Source: Cokeromyces recurvatus (taxonomy: Eukaryota; Mucoromycota; Mucoromycetes; Mucorales; Mucoraceae). From it: DNA of 64,000 nucleotides. Positions 57,066-64,000 of the stretch are shown here, piece after piece. The stretch spans positions 251,501 to 315,500 of the forward strand of contig NW_026251391.1 of assembly GCF_025118155.1 (NCBI RefSeq), given 5' to 3'. Made by a program: the position numbers and the translations under genes. How positions within the stretch are numbered: the first letter of the stretch is position 1; each line of letters begins with the position of its first letter. Under the pieces are notes generated by a model. That model was given only the letters and a program-made list of their open reading frames with translations, searched no databases and was not told where the DNA came from.

Positions 57066-60000
57066 ATGAGTTCAAGATCAGAAAGAGCTAATCGTTTAAA
57101 GCAATTAAGAGAATCTAAACTTGGTAAAATTAAACCAAGGACTTATGAGGTAATTGATGATTTTAAATGATTTTTTTTTCTGACAAATTTACATTGATAA
57201 TACTATATTGTTTTGAAATGATTAGAGCGAAGATATTTATGATGAGGTTGGAAAAGATTATGCCGAGCACGATGAAGAATTTGTAGTTGACGATGACAAT
57301 GCTGGTTATATTGACAATGGTGTTGATGATCAATATTTTTCCGATGAATATGAACAGGAGCCTGAGCAAGGTAATAAACATAATAAAAAAAAAAGAAGAG
57401 GAAGAGAATTAAATGACAAAAATAATTAAATGAAGGCAAACGAAAGAGAAGATCAAAGAAGGATCTAAAGAAAAAAGAAAAGGAGGCACTTATTGCAAAG
57501 CCTAATCAACAAATTAATCGTTTTTTCAACAATTCAGCTATGAAAGCGGCTTCAAAACCTAAGACATTAGTTGTAAAATACTTTTTACTTAGCTTTCTCC
57601 TTTCTTTTATGTCAATTCTGACGAAGTTTTATGTATAGGCCGATGAAGAACAGACAGAAGATTTTATGGCAGAATTATTATCTGGGTTTGGTAGTTCTAC
57701 GAAAACATCTACCACTAAACTTGTGTCGACTCATAAACTTAAATCTAAAAATGTCGCGGCATCAACTACATTTGCACGTTCTAGAATAGTATTACAAAGA
57801 GAAGAAGAGTATGATAATATATTTTCAAATGAAGAAAATCAAAAATATTCATTTAAACCTCCACCTTCACCAAAGCAGCAAGCGCCAGTATCTGTTACAG
57901 ATGAAAATATGGACGATCTTGACTTTGGGGATGATATTACATTGGATGATATGCTAATTGATGAGGAACAGTTATTGAAAAATAAAGTTGATAAGATGAC
58001 AATTGGTGATACTACAGTTAAGCCTAATTTCACAACAAACAATAAAGACGACATAAAATCTGGTTTACAGAATTGGCAAGCAGCTGATGCAAATATAGTA
58101 GATACCTTCCATCAGGATATTGTCAAAGAAGAATCTCAACAAATGAGTATTTTTGAAAAAGATGGTCATTTAAAAATGTGGTGGTATGATGCTTATGAGC
58201 GTAAAGAAAAAGGTTATGTATATTTATTTGGTAAAGTACTCAACAAGAAAACGAACAAATATGTCAGTTGCTGTGTCACTATAAAGAATATCGAGAGGAA
58301 TATATTCGTTTTGCCTCGTCCATTCAAATTAGATGGTAAGTATCTTGAACTGAAAAGATATGCTATTTAATATGTATAAAAACTAATTCTTGCCAAAAAA
58401 AAGATAATAATCAAGAAACTACAGAAGAAGTTCAGATATCTGATGTTTATAGTGAAATATCTGAACTTTTTTCAAGTAAGAAAATCACTAAATTTGCATC
58501 AAAGGAAGTTACTAGAAAATATGCGTTTGAGTTGCATGATGTTCCTGCAGAATCAAATTATCTCAAAGTTTTATATGATTTTGAGCAACCTTCACTTACT
58601 GGCGAAGAAAAGGGAAAGACATTTAGTCATATTTTTGGTGTTAACAATGGTCCACTTGAACTATTTTTGATAAAGCGTGATATTATGGGCCCTTGCTGGT
58701 TGGATATTGTTGATGCTAAAATGAGTTCAACTAGTGTAAGCAGCTTATGTGTATATGTAGAAAACAATTAAGCTTAATATTCTTTTTTTTTTCTTCTTCA
58801 AAGGAAACTTGGTGTAAAGCTGAACTTATAATAGAAGACCCTAAAAAAGTGAACCCGGTCATTGATGCTGATGGTAATCGACCTACGCATGTCCCACCAC
58901 TTGTTGTAATGTCACTTTGTTTACGCACTATTATGAATTCTAAAAAAAATGTAAATGAAATTGTAGCTGCTAGTGCTCTTGTATGTGATCAAGTACAAAT
59001 CGACAATACTACTTCTATTGAGAAATTAAGCAAAGCCAGATTTACTGCAGTACGCCAGTTAGATAATACGCTTTACCCTGCAAACTTTACTGATGCAGTA
59101 TTAAAAGAAAAAAGTCAAAATGGCTTCAGCATTCAAGTTGAAAGAACAGAGGCATCTTTATTGAAGTTTTTAATAGCAAAGTTTCAAATGTATGATCCAG
59201 ACATTATTGTTGGCCATAATTTTGCAGGTTTCGATCTAGACGTTTTATTGCATCGTATGAAGGATTTGAACGTTCAACAATGGCATAGACTAGGTAGACT
59301 TAAGCGTAGATACTGGCCTAAATTGCAGGCTGGTGCAGGAGGTGCGGGTGAATCAACATTTCAAGAGAGATTGATCATGAGTGGTCGTCTTGTATGTGAC
59401 ACTTACTTAGCATCTAAAGATTTAATTCGAAGTAAATCCTATCGTATGACAGATTTAGCACAATCACAACTCAAAATTCATCGTGAAGATATCGAGTTTG
59501 GTAAATCTGCAGAATACTTCAAACAAACTGACTCATTAATCCACCTTCTAAAACATTGCTCATTTGATGCTTATCTTGCCATTGCACTTATGTTTAAACT
59601 GCAGATATTACCTTTGACACATCAACTTACAAATTTGGCAGGCAACTTATGGTCGAGAACTATGACAGGCGCTCGAGCTGAGAGAAATGAATATTTATTG
59701 CTGCACGAATTTCATAAAGCAAAATATATTTGCCCTGAAAAAACTTTTGGAGGACCCAAATCAGCTGTTGTACAGGCTATTGAACAAGATGATGATGAAG
59801 ATGCAGTCGCTATGGCATCTACCACTAAAAAGAAGGTGGGAGGAAGACGTAAACCTGCTTATTCAGGTGGTCTGGTTTTGGAGCCTAAGAAAGGTTTTTA
59901 TGACAAATATGTTTTATTACTTGACTTCAATAGTTTGTATCCCTCTATTATTCAAGAGTACAATATTTGTTTTACTACGGTTGAGCGTGGTACATTCAAG

Positions 60001-61911
60001 GAGGGAGAAGAGGTATAGATATTATAGTGATTTATATTATATTATATTAACATTGCTAATTCATTTGTCTAAATTGTAGGAAAATGGTGAAGAAAAAGTT
60101 CCTGAAATTCCTGATGATTCATTACCTCAAGGCATTTTACCTCGATTAATTAAAACTTTAGTTGATCGTCGTCGACAAGTAAAATCCTTGATGAATGGTA
60201 ATATGTCTGAAGCTGATTATATGCAACTAGATATTCGACAAAAAGCTCTAAAATTGACAGCCAATAGTATGTATGGCTGTCTAGGTTTTACACATTCACG
60301 TTTTTATGCAAAGCCCTTAGCCATGTTGATTACTCATAAAGGCCGTGAAATTCTTCAAAATACAGTTAATCTTGCTAATAACCTTGAACTTAATGTTATA
60401 TATGGTGATACCGATTCTATTATGGTTTACACAAATCAAGATGACCTTGAAGAGGTTAAAAAAATGGGTAATCAATTAAGAAAGGCAGTTAACAATCATT
60501 ACAAACTTTTGGAAATTGGTATTGATGGTTACTTTAAACATATGCTATTACTGAAAAAGAAAAAATATGCTGCCTTATTAGTAGAAGAAAAGTCTAATGG
60601 TGAATTAGTTGAAACAATTGAAACGAAAGGTCTTGATCTTGTACGTCGTGATTGGTGTGATTTATCTCACGATGTATCAACACATGTACTTCACCTTATT
60701 ATGTCAGATAAAGACCGTGAAGATGTTGTAGCTGAAATTCACGCCTATTTAGAAGTAGTAGCAGAACAAATTCGTCAGGGAGATATTCCCTTAGAAAAAT
60801 ATGTAATCAATAAACAGCTCACAAAGCGACCTCAGGATTATGCTGATGCCAAAAACCAGCCTCATGTTCAAGTCGCCCTACGTATGCTAGAAGCTGGAGA
60901 GAATGTTAAAAGCGGTGACACCGTACCTTATGTTATTTGTAAAATTGATGAAGAAACAAGTGGCGATAAAAAAGGCTCAGCACTTCGAGCTTATCACCCT
61001 GATATGGTTATTAAAAATAACATGCAATTAGATATAGAATGGTACTTACATCAACAAGTCCATCCACCTCTTACTCGTCTTTGTTCACCTATTGAGGGCA
61101 CTGATCCTGCTCGTTTAGCTGAATGTCTTGGTTTAGATACTAAAAGATATAATATTATAAGTCATCAAGGAAGTTTAAATGAGGATGACTCTGAATTTGC
61201 TACTCTTGATTCACAAATCAGTGATACAGAAAGATTCAAAGCTTCCGAAAAACTTATGCTAACTTGTAATTATTGTGGAGAAAAAGGAATTTTGTATGAA
61301 GGCATTGTACGGGAATTAGATAATGGAAAACTTGAATGTGGTTTCGATTGTACAAAATGTCATTTAACTATCGATACTACAAGTATACAAGTTCAATTAA
61401 TGCTTGCTATTAGAAACTATATTCAACGATATTATGATGGCTGGTATGTGTGTGATGATGAAACATGTAATAATCGAACTCGTATGCTATCTGTTTTTGG
61501 CCGTCGATGTGCTATAGAAAATTGCCGAGGTTTAATGAGAAGAGAGGTAAATGATAGGAAAAAAAAATAACATATATATGCATATACATAAATATATATA
61601 TTAACTGCCTTTCCCTAGTACACGGATAAACAATTGTATACCCAGCTCTTGTATTTGTCCACATTATTCGACCCTGCAAAAGCAAAGAAAAAGCAATTGA
61701 CAGGAACCTCATCAGGTATTATTTTTTTTTTTAAAAAAAAAAAAGTATACGCAATTACTAAGTTAATTTTATATATTTAGTTCAAGCAGAAAGTATAATT
61801 AATAAGTATTACAGAGTGCTGATATCTGCACAATGTATACTTGAACAGTATCTTGAGCATTCAGATTATCGTCATGTTGATCTTTTAAAATTGCTATCTT
61901 TTTCATCATAG
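57066..61911 (+). CDS. POL1: DNA polymerase alpha catalytic subunit
   Basis: B-family polymerase of the primase complex that extends RNA primers at replication origins and Okazaki fragments. Nine exons: 57066-57149, 57226-57370, 57436-57572, 57639-58335, 58404-58735, 58804-60012, 60080-61546, 61619-61715, 61781-61911, giving 1432 aa. The N-terminus (SSRSERANRLKQLRESKLG) and the acidic stretch after it are typical. The exonuclease-like fold keeps DPDIIVGHNFAGFDLDVL, in which the family has lost proofreading. Polymerase motifs: A LLLDFNSLYPSIIQEYNICF, B KLTANSMYGCLGFT, C YGDTDSIMV. The C-terminal zinc modules include CNYCGEKG...CTKCH and CDDETC...CAIENC, which bind subunit B. All joints keep the frame. 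Assignment is firm. Confidence 0.96.
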
Positions 61912-62133
61912 ACAAATCTTGATGTATAATAAAAAAAATGTATTGTAACTGCTGCATAAAAATATTCTTTTAATAATACTTTGCGGTGTAAAAAGGTGAA
62001 GAATTATATAATAGAGTGCTTGTATACATATGCGTGTGCCCATTTATTATAATAATATCAATACTTAAATATATTTGTTGTAAATACTTTATATGTGGTT
62101 CATTTTAATATTGATATTATATCTTCCCTATCA
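61912..62133. terminator. Convergent POL1 / LSM8 3' region
   Basis: A 222-bp interval between the stop codons of POL1 (+) and LSM8 (-). AT-rich, with no gene; it must contain both transcript ends. Confidence 0.4.
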
Positions 62134-62628
62134 TTATAAACGCGCTTCTGATAATGGATCTGCTTTAATTTCGGTGATATCCATCGTTTCCTCTTTTTCA
62201 GTATCTATTTCACCAATTGTACATCTATTTTGTTTTAATACGCAATATCGAATATAAGAAGTCTAAATGTATACTTACAAATTATCGCCTCGCACTACAA
62301 ACAATCCAAGAGGAACAACTTCGGTTCCTTCACTCGAAAATACGCGTTCCTGACAATGTTCTAATATAAGATTTGATGTTTGATCTGTGCCTCTTAATTT
62401 GCCCTAATTGAAACAAATTATCCATGACTTTTTATTATTTCCCTTCTTTAGTTTGTTATAAATTTTAAAATGTACCACTAAAACTCGTCCATCTAATGTA
62501 ATAACTAGCACATCAACTATTAAAAAAAAGAAATGATTTCCATTTTTTTTTTAGTATTATATATTGTTTAATACAAGTTAAAAAAAAAAGGATACAATAC
62601 GATTCATATAAGGTTGAAGCAAACTCAT
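62134..62628 (-). CDS. LSM8: U6 snRNA-associated Sm-like protein LSm8
   Basis: Nuclear Lsm2-8 ring component that binds the U6 snRNA 3' end. Four short exons: 62601-62628, 62476-62516, 62279-62403, 62134-62224, giving 94 aa (human 96). Sm1 region: TLDGRVLVGKLRGTDQTSNL and ILEHCQERVFSSEGTEVVPL; Sm2: LGLFVVRGDNL followed by IGEIDTEKEE. FVVRGDN separates Lsm8 from Lsm1 and canonical Sm proteins. The first donor is GTATTG at 62600; a tempting GTATCC a few bases further breaks the frame. Intron 3 is 54 nt. Assignment is good. Confidence 0.92.
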
Positions 62629-62773
62629 TCTGTTTTGATTTATTTACAAAAGAAAATAGTTATTATAATATGTAATAAATATTGCCAAAAAAAAAAAGAC
62701 ACTGAACTAAAGTAAATTTTTAAATTAAAAATTTGAAGTCACTTTAGTTAATGATTAGAGCTGTTTTTTCTTT

Positions 62774-62775
<2 letters not shown>

Positions 62776-62811
<36 letters not shown>
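62776..62811 (+). repeat. T36 homopolymer
   Basis: Uninterrupted run of 36 T in the divergent promoter between LSM8 and MCM5; long T/A runs in fungal promoters tend to exclude nucleosomes. Confidence 0.9.
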
Positions 62812-62812
<1 letters not shown>

Positions 62813-63108
62813 TAAAAGAGGATTCATAAAGAGTGATTTATATGTTCAATATCCTACAATATCCTACAATAAGCTACATTTTTTCTTTTTTTTAGTCGTT
62901 CAGTAATATTCCATGTACATGTATTTTTACATGTATTCATTTTATTCTAATAGGTGTTGAACACATTAAATCTATAATACTTTATAAAAAGTATTATTTC
63001 TTACTATTGCATGCAAGGATGTTATTGAATAATTAAAACACCCATATAAAAAGCTTCAAGTTGGGGAATTGATGGACAATCCTTCCAGAAGTAAGATATC
63101 TTGAAGCA

Positions 63109-63181
63109 GCGCGAAAATTTATTAACAGTCATTAATTGTGACTATTTAACGCCAAAAATACGGAAAATAAAATAAACGCGT
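63109..63181 (+). promoter_or_regulatory. MCB and E2F/SCB-like boxes of MCM5
   Basis: GCGCGAAAA (63109-63117; reverse TTTTCGCGC, an E2F/SCB-type site) and a perfect MCB core ACGCGT (63176-63181), 125-133 and 61-66 bp upstream of the MCM5 start. MCM genes are G1/S-regulated in fungi, so these sites are plausible functional elements. Confidence 0.65.
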
Positions 63182-63241
63182 TCTATTTTTTTTTATTTTT
63201 TTTTATTACAACTTCGACAAGAAACAGTTCAAAATATTGTA

Positions 63242-64000
63242 ATGGCTAGTTTTGGTTGGGATCAAGGCCAAATTTATTCTACATCAGTACTTCCAGGAGA
63301 AGAACAAGTTAATTCTCATTCCGAAATAACTGGTCTTTTCCTTGAATTCATTCAAAACTTTCGACTCAGTAACAATTATATTTACAGGTACCAGAAGAAA
63401 AAAAAATTCTTCCCAATAAACAGACATAAAAAAATAAGGGAAAGAGACGAATGATCTAACATACTTCATCAATTTTAGAGATCAATTATCACAAAACCTT
63501 TTAACAAAGCAATATTTCATCGAAGTTGATCTTAATCATCTCATCAACTATAATGCCGACCTTGCCAATAAATTAAGTACTTCGCCTGCTACTTTTTTAC
63601 CTTTGGTAAGACTTTAGATTGAGAAAAAAGAAAAGTATACTATGGACGCTTAATATTGATTTTTTTTTTTTCATTTCAATCCATTCACATTTAGTTTGAA
63701 AATGCTGTTAAGGAAAGTGCTAAAAGGATTTTATTTGCTAATCCTAATAATGTTAGTAATATTGATGTACCTGATTGTCAAGTTACTCTCAAATCAGATG
63801 CTAATGTCATTCAAATCCGTGATTTAAATGTAAGATAATATTTATATATGTATATAAAAGAGATAACTTATATGCATATTTACGTAGTCTGATTATATTG
63901 GTAAACTTGTACGTATTCCTGGTATTGTTATTGGCGCATCCACACTTAGTTCAAGAGCCACTCAGGTTACTGCTATGTGTAGAAGCTGTCGTGCCATAAA
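63242..64000 (+). CDS. MCM5: MCM5 replicative helicase subunit, 5' part
   Basis: Subunit of the Mcm2-7 helicase. Exons visible: 63242-63387, 63479-63605, 63695-63829, 63888 to the window edge; about 173 residues, with the AAA+ core lying outside. The N-terminus [18 protein letters not shown] is Mcm5-specific. [20 protein letters not shown] follows, then the OB-fold start [20 protein letters not shown] and the first half of the zinc finger MCRSCRAIK. All three joints keep the frame. It is partial only because the window ends. Confidence 0.93.

Larger units (their letters stand above)
62629..63241. promoter_or_regulatory. Divergent promoter region LSM8 / MCM5
   Basis: 613 bp between divergent start codons, with a T36 run at 62776-62811, a doubled CAATATCCTA repeat near 62848-62868, and the MCM5 cell-cycle boxes near its right end. 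Confidence 0.5.

Noticed and set aside
57163..57439. Hydrophobic minus-strand frames of 72-78 codons
   Set aside because: They overlap POL1 exons 2-3 in antisense and are the mirror of acidic codons.
62581..62600. GTATCCTTTTT in LSM8 intron 1 looks like a U12-type GT-AG donor
   Set aside because: Splicing there puts a stop in exon 2. The donor GTATTG five bases upstream restores the conserved YMNLDVLVITLDGR with the length of other LSm8 proteins, and the intron has a TACTAAA-like U2 branch site.

Overview
The window is nuclear DNA of a filamentous fungus. It is very AT-rich, its genes are split by many short introns (about 50-130 nt), and it encodes fungal housekeeping proteins and fungal-type membrane proteins (CCH1, PHO84, an SFP1-like factor). 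An early-diverging lineage, most likely Mucoromycota (Mucorales-like), is inferred from three things: a U12-type AT-AC intron in CCH1 (the minor spliceosome is absent from most Dikarya), decayed IS630/Tc1-type transposases, and two decayed Fanzor-like (TnpB-related) genes. The species cannot be named from the sequence.

Layout. 1-7.3 kb: CDC48 (-), mevalonate kinase ERG12 (-), ribosomal protein uS10/RPS20 (+). 9.8-16.7 kb: an SV2/SVOP-like MFS transporter (+) with a 12-nt micro-exon, a small mitochondrial DUF1279 protein (-), a sphingoid-base kinase (+) and a PHO84-type phosphate transporter (-). 16.7-23.1 kb: gene-poor DNA with relics of two different Tc1/mariner-superfamily transposases. 23.1-24.6 kb: a single-pass membrane protein with a Thr-rich ectodomain and a cytoplasmic SH3 domain (+). 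24.6-29.9 kb: gene-poor, rich in homopolymers, with decayed coding-like DNA and copies of a short repeat. 30-44 kb: SFP1-like zinc-finger factor, MAK21/NOC1 and the calcium channel CCH1, all on -. 44.8-45.5 kb: Fanzor-like relic B. 46.8-51.5 kb: RNA polymerase III largest subunit (+). 51.8-54.1 kb: Fanzor-like relic A (-). 55.0-55.5 kb: a second copy of the short repeat and tRNA-Ser(AGA). 57-64 kb: DNA polymerase alpha catalytic subunit POL1 (+), LSM8 (-) and the 5' part of MCM5 (+, runs off the window).

The intact genes are mostly unconnected housekeeping functions: protein segregation, isoprenoids, translation, ribosome assembly, Pol III transcription, U6 snRNP, replication and ion/phosphate transport. 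POL1 and MCM5 are both G1/S replication genes, and both have MCB/E2F-like boxes within about 135 bp of their start codons.

The most unusual points are: (i) the AT-AC minor-class intron just after the last transmembrane helix of CCH1; (ii) two independent relics of what looks like a eukaryotic RNA-guided nuclease family (Fanzor), which align with each other; (iii) a dispersed element pairing a short conserved reading frame with a fold-back hairpin whose stems are kept by compensatory changes; and (iv) exceptionally long A/T homopolymers, including 71 nt inside a 130-nt CCH1 intron. Exon coordinates were derived by hand from splice motifs, reading-frame continuity and family conservation. No alignment program or database was used.
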